DNA of 64,000 nucleotides from Pseudomonas sp. Irchel 3A7 (GCF_900187565.1 NZ_FYED01000001.1:62001-126000), one strand, 5' to 3'. Counted from the first letter of the stretch, positions 28,719 through 38,429 are shown. Notes: generated by a model not told the origin, from the sequence alone. Made by a program: numbers and translations.

Positions 28719-29725
28719 TCAATCGTCGCTACGCCTTGTTGCTGATGGCCCTCGGCGCGCTGTTGCTGGTGTCGTGCGTGGTGTCGCTGGGTTTCGGCCC
28801 CGCGCGGGTGCCGGTGGACGTCGTGTGGCGAATTCTGCAGCACAAGCTGTTCGGTTTCGGCGTGCCCGACTGGAGCGCCGGGCAGGAGCACATCGTCTGG
28901 CTGATCCGCGTGCCGCGCATGCTGCTCGGTGCGTTGGTGGGTGCCGGGCTGGCGCTGATCGGCGCGGTGTTGCAAGCAGTGACGCGCAACCCGCTGGCTG
29001 ATCCGCATTTGCTCGGGGTCACGTCCGGCGCCACCCTCGGCGCGGTGATCGTGGTGCTGCATGTGGGTGAAATTGTCGGCCTGTTGACCTTGCCCATCGC
29101 CGCCTTTATCGGTGCTCTATTGAGCATGTTGGTGGTGCTAATGATCGCCAGCCGCAACGGTCGGCTGGACAGTGATCGCCTGCTGCTGTGCGGCGTAGCG
29201 GTGTCGTTCGTGATGATGGCGATTGCCAACCTGCTGTTGTTTCTCGGCGATCACCGCGCCAGTTCCGCGGTGATGTTCTGGATGCTCGGCGGGCTCGGGC
29301 TGGCGCGCTGGGAACTGCTCGCCGTGCCGGCTGCCAGCGTGTTGTTCGGCCTGGTGTTGCTGCTGGGTATGGCGCGGTCGTTGAACGCCTTGATGGCGGG
29401 CGAGCAGACGGCGGTGACACTGGGGTTGAACGCCCGAACGGTACGATTGTGGGTGTTCGTGATCGCCTCGCTGATGACCGGGGTGCTGGTGTCCATCAGC
29501 GGCGCGATTGGTTTTGTCGGACTGATGGTGCCGCATATTGCGCGGCGCCTGGTTGGGGCCGAACACCGGCGGTTGCTGCCGGTGTGCGTGTTGCTTGGCA
29601 GCGTGTTTCTGGTTTGGGTCGACGTTGCCGCACGAACAATGATTGCCCCCGAAGACTTGCCCATCGGCGTCGCCACCGCAGCCATCGGCGGGCTATTCTT
29701 CATCGGCCTGATGCGCAACAGATGA
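28715..29725 (+). CDS. FecCD-family ABC permease
   Basis: 336 residues, hydrophobic throughout, with the usual ten-helix pattern of FecCD/BtuC permeases. Motifs include RVPRMLLGALVGAGLALIGA, VTRNPLADPHLLGVTSGA, the cytoplasmic coupling region and GFVGLMVPHIARRLVGAEHR. It is translated from the overlapping ATGA at the end of the binding-protein gene. Together with 26986 and 27771 it forms a three-gene importer for a metal chelate or corrinoid. Confidence 0.93.
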   Translation: MINRRYALLLMALGALLLVSCVVSLGFGPARVPVDVVWRILQHKLFGFGVPDWSAGQEHIVWLIRVPRMLLGALVGAGLALIGAVLQAVTRNPLADPHLLGVTSGATLGAVIVVLHVGEIVGLLTLPIAAFIGALLSMLVVLMIASRNGRLDSDRLLLCGVAVSFVMMAIANLLLFLGDHRASSAVMFWMLGGLGLARWELLAVPAASVLFGLVLLLGMARSLNALMAGEQTAVTLGLNARTVRLWVFVIASLMTGVLVSISGAIGFVGLMVPHIARRLVGAEHRRLLPVCVLLGSVFLVWVDVAARTMIAPEDLPIGVATAAIGGLFFIGLMRNR

Positions 29726-29758
29726 GTGGCATCTGTCGCGCAATGGGTAGCCGGATAA

Positions 29759-30184
29759 TCAGAGCTCGTCACGATGCCAGACAATCCCGAGACCCGGTGG
29801 CTGCTGCCGACGCTCGCGCCACTTGACGCCCATGCGACCTGATTGCTTCCAGTAGTAACCGGCAATCAGAACCCTGAAGTCCCCAAGATCGACAAGCCTG
29901 GAAATAAAGTCTTCCGAGGAAAGCTGAGCCTGCCATGCTCCGTTCTTGAACTCGACCGCTTTCATCGACAGCAAGTCTTTTTCTGCGCGTGTGTAGACGG
30001 GCGTGTATCGAAGCAACACACCGTGAGGGGTTGAGTAGTAATAGTCCTTGATCTCGAATCCTCTGTCCTTGAGGTACCGGGTATGTTCACGCACCATGGA
30101 AGGTGAAGCGAAATTGGCATAGACCTGTTCCATATCCGGGACGAGTGTCGTGTTGCCTGACAAGTACAACTGGTGGGTTGCCAC
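29759..30184 (-). pseudogene. DUF4329-like protein, fragment 3 (C-terminal, after second frameshift)
   Basis: 141 residues from a GTG at 30184. The frame stays open upstream to about 30280, reading NDPLTTLQNPSPRYPDGY and on into the GTG start. It repeats the module seen in the other fragments: a GVLLRYTP strand, then DFRVLIAGYYWKQSG and VKWRE. Joining it to the fragment at 30240 needs one base removed from a TTTT run at about 30254-30258 (minus-strand sense). See the other two fragments for the whole gene. The end is a normal stop at 29759. Confidence 0.7.
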
Positions 30185-30239
30185 AAGCGTGTAACCGTCG
30201 GGATAACGTGGGGACGGATTCTGGAGTGTCGTAAGCGGA

Positions 30240-31421
30240 TCATTCGCCTTGCGGAAAATCCGGGTAACGGGACGTTCGACTCAGTAACGATGACGTTCGG
30301 CTAAGTACCGCGCTCTCAAAACCGCTATCGCCGTCCTCTGCGCTGCCCGCACGTTGCTGGATATAGCGGGCGGCATCATCGGCATGATGAAAGACCGGCC
30401 CCAGTGCCGGCACCGGGCGGGCTGCCCAACGTTCACTGTCGGACACATCCGCCAGGCGCGGCTGCCACTTCTCGTCGACTACCCCATGCCTTGACCAATA
30501 GGCACTGGTCACGATGACTTCGAGCTTTCCGGCCCTTGCCATGCGATGGATGTATGCCCGCTCGTCCAGCCTGCCTCTCCTATAGTCTTGATCATCCAGC
30601 CTTGCCCGATCCACTAATGAGAACTGGTTAGACCTCAATTCGACCTGGCCAAAAGCGTCGTAAAATTCGCCAGGCTCAAAGGCCGCCATGTCGAATCGCA
30701 GCAACGCGCCATCGGCGCAAGAGAAATAAACCGGCTTGTATCCTTGAGACGTATAGGCAGCCGTACACATCTGTTGCACAAGTATCGGCGAAGGAATGAA
30801 CTGACGCGGGTCATCTTCCAGTACGCCTTCCGGGGCCGCTGCCGAGCGTAGGTAAAGGGCTTGCACGACAGACTTCTCAGGCAATGCACCGTCAGGGAAT
30901 ACACGATCGAGGGCCATCCTGGAATGCTGGTTCTCAACCGGAAGAGTGCCGGTAAAAACGCCGTCCCGAGCATTCCACAAAATGAAACCGAAGGTCGGGA
31001 GCGAAGTGTGGCGCGGGCCTTCATTCACATAGCGCGCCGCCGCGTCTTGTTGAATGAAGGCCGGGCTGCACGCGGGAGCCGCCAAAGCCTTGTCGTAGCC
31101 AGCCACCGAAGCTGGCAAGACGGCAGGAAAAGGAGCCCAGCGGGTCACCGGGCCGCTTGCTCCCCATAAACGACTGCCTGTGACGACGCGCAGATAACCT
31201 GCCTGCGCCAGGGAGTCGACCCAATCGCTAGGCTTCAAAGCACCACTGTGGATCTGCTGTTTGATTTTCTTGCCATCGAGATCGGCCGGCAATCGCTGGT
31301 TATCTGTCAGGATATTCGAGAGGTCGGCACGCAAACGGCTCAGTACACCCGCGTCATATCGAATCAATGAGCCATCAGGCCCGAACAGGAACTCACGCGT
31401 AATAAAATCCCTCCAGCACAT
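30240..31421 (-). pseudogene. DUF4329-like protein, fragment 2 (middle)
   Basis: 393 residues starting MCWRDFITREFLFGPDG; the ATG is an accident of frame, since the codons before it continue the previous fragment in another frame. It contains two more copies of the repeat module (GPDGSLIRYDAG, then GYLRVVTGSRLW; and ADGALLRFDM, then KLEVIVTSAYWSRHG, WQPR). It ends in LSRTSRYPDFPQGE, where the frame breaks. Removing one T from the TTTT run at about 31404-31407 joins it to fragment 1 as EGFITREFLFG, which fits the module. Confidence 0.7.
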
Positions 31422-32340
31422 AGCCGGCCGGCAGCTTCACCCGTCCATCGTCACCGCGAGGAAAAAACCGGACCGGATCCCATGACGCTTGACCGGCGGG
31501 ACGGGCCTGGGTCGCGATGTACTCGTTGGCCCCGCGCTTTTTCAGCACCAAACCGGAAGTCAGGGTGCTTTTTTCCTTCAATGCTGCGAGAACCGCACGC
31601 TCGGCGCTGCTACAGATGCGAGTCATCAAAGGCCACTCTGTTATCACCCCCTTGGAAAAGGCTTTGCCTGGCTGCCAGTCCGGCGGGACTTTGCCGACGG
31701 AGCCCACCCAATCGGCATTGGACACAATGACTTTAAGCTCACCGATCGAAGCGACCTTTCTGATGACGTTCGCCACTCCGAATACACCGACAGGGTTATC
31801 ACGCGGCGCACCGGCTTTAAGCCAGAGGTAATAGCTGAACTCCTCTTTCGTACCGCTGGGCGAATACTTCAACAGCACCCCGTCAGGACCCGACAGATAG
31901 GCGCTGCGAAAAAAACTGCGCTCCGAGACATCGGAAATGAAATCCATATCGGAGAAGAAATTGAGGAAATGCCTGAGAGTGACTTCATCCTGGCCGGGAT
32001 TGGCCGCCCGGACTTTGTCGAGAGCCGGCGGATGCGAATGGACATTCGCGACGCAGGTATATCCTGCAGGATGCACATAGTTTCCGTTGGCATCGGTATC
32101 CAGAATGGTCCTGAAATCAAACGTGTTCACCTCGCCTTGCACAGGCCGGGTGGCTGCAAAATCGCCGTCCGGCAATTGCACGATCACACTTCCATATTCC
32201 CTGTCCGCATTGGCAGGGATCTGGCCATGGACCCAATAAGCGGCATCCTCCTCCGTCAGGAACCCCGGACTGAGCTTTGGAAAGCTGGTTTTGGAGGGTA
32301 GTACTGCGGCACGGACTTCCCGGCCTGACATGTCATTCAT
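31393..32340 (-). pseudogene. DUF4329-like protein, fragment 1 (N-terminal)
   Basis: 315 residues starting MNDMSGREVRAAVLP, with no signal peptide. It holds the DUF4329 core: TEEDAAYWV, GYTCVANVHSHPPA (an H-x-H pair as in JAB/MPN-like metallopeptidases) and the first repeat module (GPDGVLLKYSP, GELKVIVSNADW, PPDWQPG). It stops early at 31393 where the frame shifts. Across fragments 1-3 the repaired gene would be about 860 residues with four modules. DUF4329 proteins are associated with polymorphic toxins; here the gene looks inactive or frameshifted. The original start is probably intact. Confidence 0.75.
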
Positions 32341-32658
32341 GATAAAAATCCTGCGAAAGAGTATCGGGATAACTACCGAATGAGTGTCGCCATGCGTGCG
32401 CCTTGATCAGCGATACATATCTATCGTTTGTGTATCCAGGCTTTTGGGGTGCTCACCCTCAGGTGCAGCACCATTTGCGCGCAGACAGGCGCACCCGACC
32501 AACCTCTCTGCCTGTTAATAGTGCAGCGCTGCTTGTGCCAGCCCATGTTTACCCTTCTGGACAAGGCATTCTCGTCGTTGGGCACAGCCCTTGCTAAAGA
32601 CCCTTCAGTCGTCCGCATCTGCCAACCAGAAAAATTAAACGTTCATGGAGATCGCACA
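32341..32658. other. 318-base non-coding region upstream of urtA
   Basis: It separates the broken DUF4329-like gene (minus) from urtA (plus). It contains a short palindrome GGTGCAGCACC at 32462-32472 and a sigma-54-type promoter motif at 32578-32595. No open frame with coding character was found. The 3' part is a ~60-base urtA leader. Confidence 0.7.
32578..32595 (+). promoter_or_regulatory. Sigma-54 (RpoN) type promoter of urtA
   Basis: TTGGGCACAGCCCTTGCT fits the RpoN pattern TGGCAC-N5-TTGCW: GGCAC, five bases, TTGC, with the GG and GC dinucleotides exactly 10 bases apart. Only the first T of TGGCAC is replaced by G. It lies 63 bases before the urtA ATG. Urea transport is nitrogen-regulated through NtrC and RpoN in other bacteria, which supports the call. 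Confidence 0.6.
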
Positions 32659-33924
32659 ATGAAGCGTCGCAGTTTGATCAAGGCTTTCACACTCTCGGCA
32701 AGCATTGCCGCGATGGGCATGACCTGGACTGTCCAGGCGGCCGAGACCATCAAGGTTGGTATCCTGCATTCGTTGTCCGGCACCATGGCGATCTCCGAAA
32801 CGTCGCTCAAGGACATGGCGTTGATGACCATCGATGAGATCAACGCCAAGGGTGGCGTGAACGGCAAGATGCTGGAGCCGGTGGTGGTCGACCCGGCGTC
32901 GAACTGGCCGCTGTTTGCGGAAAAAGGCCGGCAGTTGCTGACCCAGGACAAGGTGGCGGTCGTGTTCGGTTGCTGGACTTCCGTGTCGCGCAAATCGGTG
33001 TTGCCGGTGTTCGAAGAACTCAATGGCCTGCTGTTCTACCCGGTGCAGTACGAAGGCGAAGAGATGTCGCCGAATGTGTTCTACACCGGCGCCGCGCCGA
33101 ACCAACAGGCGATTCCCGCCGTTGAATACCTGATGAGCGAAGAAGGCGGCAGCGCCAAGCGCTACTTCCTGCTCGGCACCGACTACGTCTACCCGCGCAC
33201 CACCAATAAAATCCTGCGCTCGTTCCTGCACTCCAAAGGCGTGGCCGACAAGGACATCGAAGAGGTCTACACCCCGTTCGGCCACAGCGATTACCAGACC
33301 ATCGTGGCCAACATCAAAAAATTCTCGGCCGGTGGCAAGACCGCTGTGATTTCCACGGTCAACGGCGACTCCAACGTGCCGTTCTATAAAGAGCTGGCCA
33401 ACCAGGGGTTGAAAGCCACCGACGTTCCGGTGGTGGCCTTCTCGGTAGGTGAAGAAGAGCTACGCGGCATCGACACCAAGCCGCTGGTGGGCAACCTTGC
33501 GGCGTGGAACTATTTCGAGTCGGTCGAGAACCCGGCCAACCAGAAATTCGTCGCCGACTGGAAAGCCTATGCGAAGAAACACAACCTGCCTGGCGCCGAT
33601 AAAGCGGTGACCAACGACCCGATGGAGGCCACCTACGTCGGCATCCACATGTGGGCGCAGGCGGCTGAAAAAGCCAAGTCCACCGACGTCGACAAAGTCC
33701 GCGAGGCCCTGGGCGGCCAGACCTTTGCCGCACCATCCGGCTACACCCTGACCATGGACAAGACCAACCACCACCTGCACAAGCCGGTGATGATCGGCGA
33801 GATCCAGGCCGATGGTCAGTTCAACGTGGTGTGGCAGACCGAAGGTCCGATCCGCGCCCAGCCGTGGAGCCCATTCATCCCGGGCAACGACAAGAAGCCT
33901 GAGTATGCGGTGAAGAGCAACTGA
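32659..33924 (+). CDS. urtA: Urea ABC transporter substrate-binding protein
   Basis: 421 residues from the ATG at 32659 (MKRRSLIKAFTLSASIAAMG), whose signal peptide ends near VQAAETIKV. The Leu/Ile/Val-binding-protein fold is seen in KVGILHSLSGTMAISE and FGCWTSVSRKSVLPVFEE. It captures urea or short amides in the periplasm for UrtBCDE. A longer in-frame start was rejected because it overlaps the promoter motif. It heads the urt-ure gene run. Confidence 0.94.
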   Translation: MKRRSLIKAFTLSASIAAMGMTWTVQAAETIKVGILHSLSGTMAISETSLKDMALMTIDEINAKGGVNGKMLEPVVVDPASNWPLFAEKGRQLLTQDKVAVVFGCWTSVSRKSVLPVFEELNGLLFYPVQYEGEEMSPNVFYTGAAPNQQAIPAVEYLMSEEGGSAKRYFLLGTDYVYPRTTNKILRSFLHSKGVADKDIEEVYTPFGHSDYQTIVANIKKFSAGGKTAVISTVNGDSNVPFYKELANQGLKATDVPVVAFSVGEEELRGIDTKPLVGNLAAWNYFESVENPANQKFVADWKAYAKKHNLPGADKAVTNDPMEATYVGIHMWAQAAEKAKSTDVDKVREALGGQTFAAPSGYTLTMDKTNHHLHKPVMIGEIQADGQFNVVWQTEGPIRAQPWSPFIPGNDKKPEYAVKSN

Positions 33925-33974
33925 GCCACTGGATGCCGGACCTGACCGCACAACTCAGGCCCGACGATTTCCCC

Positions 33975-34064
33975 TGTGGGAGCGAGCCTGCTCGCGAAGA
34001 GGTCCTGACAGTCGACATTGAGGGTGAATGTCAGACCGCTTTCGCGAGCAGGCTCGCTCCCACA
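33975..34064. repeat. REPIN-type inverted REP pair in the urtA-urtB gap
   Basis: Arms TGTGGGAGCGAGCCTGCTCG (33975) and its perfect inverse ending at 34064, core about 42 bases. It fills most of the 164-base gap between urtA and urtB. Confidence 0.85.
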
Positions 34065-34088
34065 ATGTCCGCGTCAAGGCGATTCTCT

Positions 34089-35591
34089 ATGCCCACTGCC
34101 CTTTTCCGCTTCATTCTTGCCATTGCATTTCTTTTGCCGATGGCCTCGTTCGCCGGTGACGCCGACGACTTCGTCGCCGCCAATCCCGCGCAGCAAGCCA
34201 AACTGCTTGAAGCCTGGGCCGCGCAGCCCGATCCGGCGCGCATCGAGCTGATCAACGCCCTGCAACAAGGCGAGTTGACCGTCGATGGCCAGCCGAAAAC
34301 CTTGCGCCTGAACAACCGCCTGCGGGGTCTGATCGATACCGCCCTGGCCAGCCACCAACTACTCGCCGCCGACGCGAAAATCCGTCTGGCCGCCGCGCAG
34401 CAATTGCAGAAAAGCGCCAAACCCGCGCAGCTCAAATTCCTCGATCAGCAACTGGCGGGTGAACAGGATGAAAGCGTCCACGCCGCCCTGAGCCTGGCCC
34501 TGGCCAACCTGCAACTGGTGGACGCCAATCCGGCGGTGCGTCTGGCCGCCGTGCGCCTGCTCGGTGAGACCGGCGACCCGCTGGCCCGCACCCGCCTGGA
34601 AAGCCTGCTGGATCCGGGCGTGGAAACTGACGCCAATGTGCGCACCGCCGCCGAGACCAGCCTCGCACAGGTCAAACGCAAACTGCTGATGGGCGAACTG
34701 CTCGGCCAGGCCTTCAGCGGCATGTCCCTCGGCTCGATCCTGCTGCTCGCGGCACTGGGCCTGGCGATCACCTTTGGCCTGCTCGGCGTGATCAACATGG
34801 CCCACGGCGAGATGCTGATGCTCGGCGCCTACTCGACTTACGTGGTGCAACTGATGTTCCAGCGTTACGCGCCGCAGGCCATCGAGTTCTATCCATTGAT
34901 TGCACTGCCGGTGGCGTTTTTCGTCACCGCCGGGGTCGGCATGGCGCTGGAACGCACGGTGATTCGCCATCTCTACGGGCGTCCGTTGGAAACCCTGCTC
35001 GCCACCTGGGGCATCAGCCTGATGTTGATCCAGTTGGTGCGTTTGCTGTTCGGCGCGCAGAACGTCGAAGTGGCCAACCCCGCGTGGTTGTCGGGCGGGA
35101 TTCAGGTGCTGCCGAATCTGGTGCTGCCGTACAACCGGATCGTCATCATCGCCTTTGCCTTGTTTGTCGTCGTCCTCACCTGGCTGTTGCTGAACAAGAC
35201 TCGCCTGGGTCTGAACGTGCGAGCGGTCACCCAGAACCGCAACATGGCGGCCTGCTGTGGCGTGCCCACCGGGCGTGTCGACATGCTTGCCTTCGGCCTC
35301 GGTTCGGGCATCGCCGGTCTCGGTGGCGTGGCGCTGAGCCAGATCGGCAACGTCGGTCCGGACCTCGGCCAGAGCTACATCATCGACTCGTTCCTGGTGG
35401 TGGTGCTCGGTGGCGTCGGGCAATTGGCCGGTAGCGTATTCGCCGCCTTCGGCCTGGGGATCGCCAACAAAATTCTCGAACCGCAGATCGGTGCCGTGCT
35501 CGGCAAGATCCTCATCCTCGCGCTGATCATTCTGTTCATCCAGAAACGTCCGCAAGGCCTCTTCGCACTCAAAGGACGGGTGATCGACTGA
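34089..35591 (+). CDS. urtB: Urea ABC transporter permease UrtB
   Basis: 500 residues from the ATG at 34089 (MPTALFRFILAIAFLLPM). A signal-like start is followed by a ~200-residue, Ala/Leu-rich N-terminal region with HEAT-like helical repeats (ANPAVRLAAVRLLGETGDPL), then a LivH-type permease with about eight membrane helices (FGLLGVINMAHGEMLMLGAY). The extended N-terminal region is typical of UrtB. The stop overlaps the urtC ATG by one base. Confidence 0.93.
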   Translation: MPTALFRFILAIAFLLPMASFAGDADDFVAANPAQQAKLLEAWAAQPDPARIELINALQQGELTVDGQPKTLRLNNRLRGLIDTALASHQLLAADAKIRLAAAQQLQKSAKPAQLKFLDQQLAGEQDESVHAALSLALANLQLVDANPAVRLAAVRLLGETGDPLARTRLESLLDPGVETDANVRTAAETSLAQVKRKLLMGELLGQAFSGMSLGSILLLAALGLAITFGLLGVINMAHGEMLMLGAYSTYVVQLMFQRYAPQAIEFYPLIALPVAFFVTAGVGMALERTVIRHLYGRPLETLLATWGISLMLIQLVRLLFGAQNVEVANPAWLSGGIQVLPNLVLPYNRIVIIAFALFVVVLTWLLLNKTRLGLNVRAVTQNRNMAACCGVPTGRVDMLAFGLGSGIAGLGGVALSQIGNVGPDLGQSYIIDSFLVVVLGGVGQLAGSVFAAFGLGIANKILEPQIGAVLGKILILALIILFIQKRPQGLFALKGRVID

Positions 35592-36682
35592 TGAACCAGC
35601 CCCTGCTCGTTACCGCGACACACAAAGCCGGCCCCAAAGCCACGATGGCCGTCGGTATTGTCGTCCTCGCTCTGCTGCTGACGTTGCCGTTACTGTCGTT
35701 GTTGCCGGCAGACAGCACGCTGCATGTGTCGGCTTACACGCTGACGCTGGTGGGCAAAATCCTTTGCTACGCCATCGTCGCCCTGGCGCTGGACCTGGTC
35801 TGGGGTTACGCCGGCCTGTTGTCCCTCGGCCATGGCCTGTTCTTCGCCCTCGGCGGTTATGCGATGGGCATGTACCTGATGCGCCAGGCCTCGGGTGATG
35901 GCTTGCCGGCGTTCATGACGTTCCTGTCGTGGACCGAATTGCCCTGGTACTGGACCGGCACCAGCAGCTTCCTCTGGGCCCTGTGCCTGGTGGTGTTGGC
36001 GCCGGGTCTGCTGGCGCTGGTGTTCGGCTTCTTCGCCTTCCGATCGCGGATCAAGGGCGTGTACTTCTCGATCATGACCCAGGCCCTGACCTTCGCCGGG
36101 ATGCTGCTGTTTTTCCGCAACGAAACCGGGTTCGGCGGCAACAACGGCTTCACCAACTTCCGCACGATTCTCGGCTTTGGCATCACCGAACCGGGCACCC
36201 GCGCGGTGCTGTTTTTCGCCACAGTGTTGTTGCTGGTGGCGAGCCTGTTCATCGGTTGGCGGCTGGCGCGGAGCAAGTTTGGGCGGGTGTTGACCGCGCT
36301 GCGCGATGCGGAAAACCGCCTGATGTTCTGCGGTTACGACCCACGGGGTTTCAAGCTGTTCGTCTGGGTGTTGAGCGCGGTGTTGTGCGGCCTGGCCGGT
36401 GCGTTGTATGTGCCGCAAGTCGGCATCATCAACCCGAGTGAAATGTCGCCGACCAACTCCATCGAAGCCGCCGTGTGGGTCGCCCTCGGCGGTCGCGGAA
36501 CCCTGATCGGCCCGTTGCTTGGCGCCGGCGTGGTCAACGGCATGAAGAGCTGGTTCACCGTGGCTTTTCCCGAATACTGGCTGTTCTTCCTGGGCGCGCT
36601 GTTCATCGTCGTGACCCTGTACCTGCCCAAAGGCGTGATCGGTCTGCTGAAGAAACGGCCTTATGAAAAGAGAGGTGAATAA
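35591..36682 (+). CDS. urtC: Urea ABC transporter permease UrtC
   Basis: 363 residues, a LivM-type permease with about nine membrane helices. Motifs include YAIVALALDLVWGYAGLLSL, FFALGGYAMGMYLM and NPSEMSPTNSIEAAVWVALG. It forms the inner-membrane channel with UrtB. Its first base overlaps the urtB stop and its last base overlaps the urtD start, so the three are translated as one block. Confidence 0.95.
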   Translation: MNQPLLVTATHKAGPKATMAVGIVVLALLLTLPLLSLLPADSTLHVSAYTLTLVGKILCYAIVALALDLVWGYAGLLSLGHGLFFALGGYAMGMYLMRQASGDGLPAFMTFLSWTELPWYWTGTSSFLWALCLVVLAPGLLALVFGFFAFRSRIKGVYFSIMTQALTFAGMLLFFRNETGFGGNNGFTNFRTILGFGITEPGTRAVLFFATVLLLVASLFIGWRLARSKFGRVLTALRDAENRLMFCGYDPRGFKLFVWVLSAVLCGLAGALYVPQVGIINPSEMSPTNSIEAAVWVALGGRGTLIGPLLGAGVVNGMKSWFTVAFPEYWLFFLGALFIVVTLYLPKGVIGLLKKRPYEKRGE

Positions 36683-37554
36683 TGAGAGTCACTGCCATGG
36701 CTGAATTCATGCTCGAACCGGCCTTCTTCCCGCCGCTGGAACCGAACAAGGACGCCGGCAGCAGCCGCGATGCCATCGGCCTTGGACAGCGCGCCGGCAA
36801 AGGCCTGAACACCCGCCACGGCACCATCCTGACCCTGGAAGACATCAGCGTCAGCTTCGATGGTTTCAAGGCGCTGAATGATCTGAACCTGTACATCGGT
36901 GTCGGCGAACTGCGCTGCATCATCGGCCCCAACGGCGCGGGCAAGACCACGCTGATGGACGTGATCACCGGCAAGACCCGTCCGAGTCACGGCAAGGCCT
37001 GGTTCGGCGAAACCCTGGACCTGACGCACATGAGCGAAGTGCAGATCGCCCAGGCCGGTATCGGTCGCAAGTTCCAGAAACCGACGGTGTTCGAAGCCTT
37101 GAGTGTGTTCGAGAATCTGGAACTGGCGCAGAAAACCGACAAGTCGGTGTGGGCCAGCCTGCGGGCGCGGCTCAATGGCGAACAGAAGGATCGCATCGCC
37201 GAAGTGCTGGACACCATTCGCCTGACCGCGTCGGTCAATCGCCCGGCAGGCTTGTTGTCCCATGGGCAGAAGCAGTTCCTGGAAATCGGCATGTTGCTGA
37301 TGCAGGACCCGCAACTGCTGCTGCTCGACGAGCCGGTGGCGGGTATGACCGACGCTGAAACCGAATTCACCGCCGAGCTGTTCAAGACCCTGGCCGGCAA
37401 GCATTCGCTGATGGTGGTGGAACACGACATGGGCTTCGTCGGCTCGATTGCCGACCACGTCACCGTGCTGCACCAAGGCAGCGTGCTGGCCGAAGGGTCG
37501 CTGGAGCAGGTGCAGGACAATGAGCGGGTGATCGAGGTTTATCTCGGTCGATAA
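36682..37554 (+). CDS. urtD: Urea ABC transporter ATP-binding protein UrtD
   Basis: 290 residues. A ~45-residue N-terminal extension precedes the ATPase. Walker A (GPNGAGKTTLMD), the signature-position motif LSHGQKQFLE and Walker B (LLLLDEPVAGM) are present. The LSHGQ form of the signature (instead of LSGGQ) is common in this LivG-like group. It ends before a REP pair, and urtE follows. Confidence 0.93.
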   Translation: MRVTAMAEFMLEPAFFPPLEPNKDAGSSRDAIGLGQRAGKGLNTRHGTILTLEDISVSFDGFKALNDLNLYIGVGELRCIIGPNGAGKTTLMDVITGKTRPSHGKAWFGETLDLTHMSEVQIAQAGIGRKFQKPTVFEALSVFENLELAQKTDKSVWASLRARLNGEQKDRIAEVLDTIRLTASVNRPAGLLSHGQKQFLEIGMLLMQDPQLLLLDEPVAGMTDAETEFTAELFKTLAGKHSLMVVEHDMGFVGSIADHVTVLHQGSVLAEGSLEQVQDNERVIEVYLGR

Positions 37555-37574
37555 ATTTGCGAACACTTATCCAA

Positions 37575-37666
37575 CTGTGGGAGCGAGCCTGCTCGCGAAT
37601 GCGGTGGGTCAGACAACATTAATGGCGACTGACACCCCCTCTTCGCGAGCAGGCTCGCTCCCACAG
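37575..37666. repeat. REPIN-type inverted REP pair in the urtD-urtE gap
   Basis: Arms CTGTGGGAGCGAGCCTGCTC (37575) and its inverse ending at 37666 around a ~43-base core, inside the urt operon between two genes that act in one complex. Confidence 0.85.
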
Positions 37667-37687
37667 GGGGCCGGGGGAGAGTTTGAG

Positions 37688-38386
37688 ATGCTGCAAGTCG
37701 ACAAGCTGCACCAGTACTACGGCGGTAGCCACATCCTGCGCGGCCTGACGTTCGACGTGAAGGTCGGAGAGATCACCTGCCTGCTCGGCCGCAACGGCGT
37801 GGGCAAGACCACCTTGCTCAAGTGCCTGATGGGCCTGCTGCCGGCATCGGGCGGCGCGGTGAACTGGGAAGGCAAATCCATCACCGCGTTCAAGCCACAT
37901 CAACGGGTGCATGCCGGGATCGCCTACGTGCCTCAAGGTCGGGAAATCTTTGGCCGGCTGACCGTGGAAGAAAACCTGCTGATGGGCCTGTCGCGCTTCC
38001 CTGGCGCCGAGGCCCGGGAAGTCCCGGCCTTCATCTACGAACTGTTCCCGGTGCTGCTACAAATGAAACAGCGTCGTGGCGGTGATTTGTCCGGTGGCCA
38101 GCAACAGCAACTTGCGATCGGCCGCGCACTGGCCAGCCGTCCGCGCCTGCTGATCCTCGACGAACCCACCGAAGGCATTCAGCCGTCGGTGATCAAGGAA
38201 ATCGGCGCGGTGATCAAGAAGCTCGCGGCCCGCGGTGACATGGCGATTTTGCTGGTGGAGCAGTTTTATGACTTCGCCGCCGAACTGGCCGATCAATACC
38301 TGGTGATGTCCCGGGGCGAGATCGTGCAACAGGGTCGCGGTGAAAATATGGAAGCCGAGGGTGTGCGTGGTCTAGTAACGATATAA
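37688..38386 (+). CDS. urtE: Urea ABC transporter ATP-binding protein UrtE
   Basis: 232 residues from the ATG at 37688 (MLQVDKLHQYYGGSHILRG); an earlier in-frame start runs through the REP and was rejected. Walker A (GRNGVGKTTLLK), the signature LSGGQQQQLA and Walker B ([12 protein letters not shown]) are intact. It is the LivF-type partner of UrtD. It is followed by ureD after 43 bases. Confidence 0.95.
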   Translation: MLQVDKLHQYYGGSHILRGLTFDVKVGEITCLLGRNGVGKTTLLKCLMGLLPASGGAVNWEGKSITAFKPHQRVHAGIAYVPQGREIFGRLTVEENLLMGLSRFPGAEAREVPAFIYELFPVLLQMKQRRGGDLSGGQQQQLAIGRALASRPRLLILDEPTEGIQPSVIKEIGAVIKKLAARGDMAILLVEQFYDFAAELADQYLVMSRGEIVQQGRGENMEAEGVRGLVTI

Positions 38387-38429
38387 GAGCACGATTTAAT
38401 CTGTAGCAACCTAACGATAATTGGACATC

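Noticed and set aside
26986..29725. Calling the importer a BtuFCD vitamin B12 system or an F420-0 transporter
   Set aside because: Neither label has sequence proof here. The family is generic, and no B12-box or ligand evidence is visible, so the substrate was left open.
32462..32472. NtrC-binding site at the GGTGCAGCACC palindrome upstream of urtA
   Set aside because: NtrC sites need half-sites separated by several bases; this palindrome has a one-base centre, so spacing is wrong.
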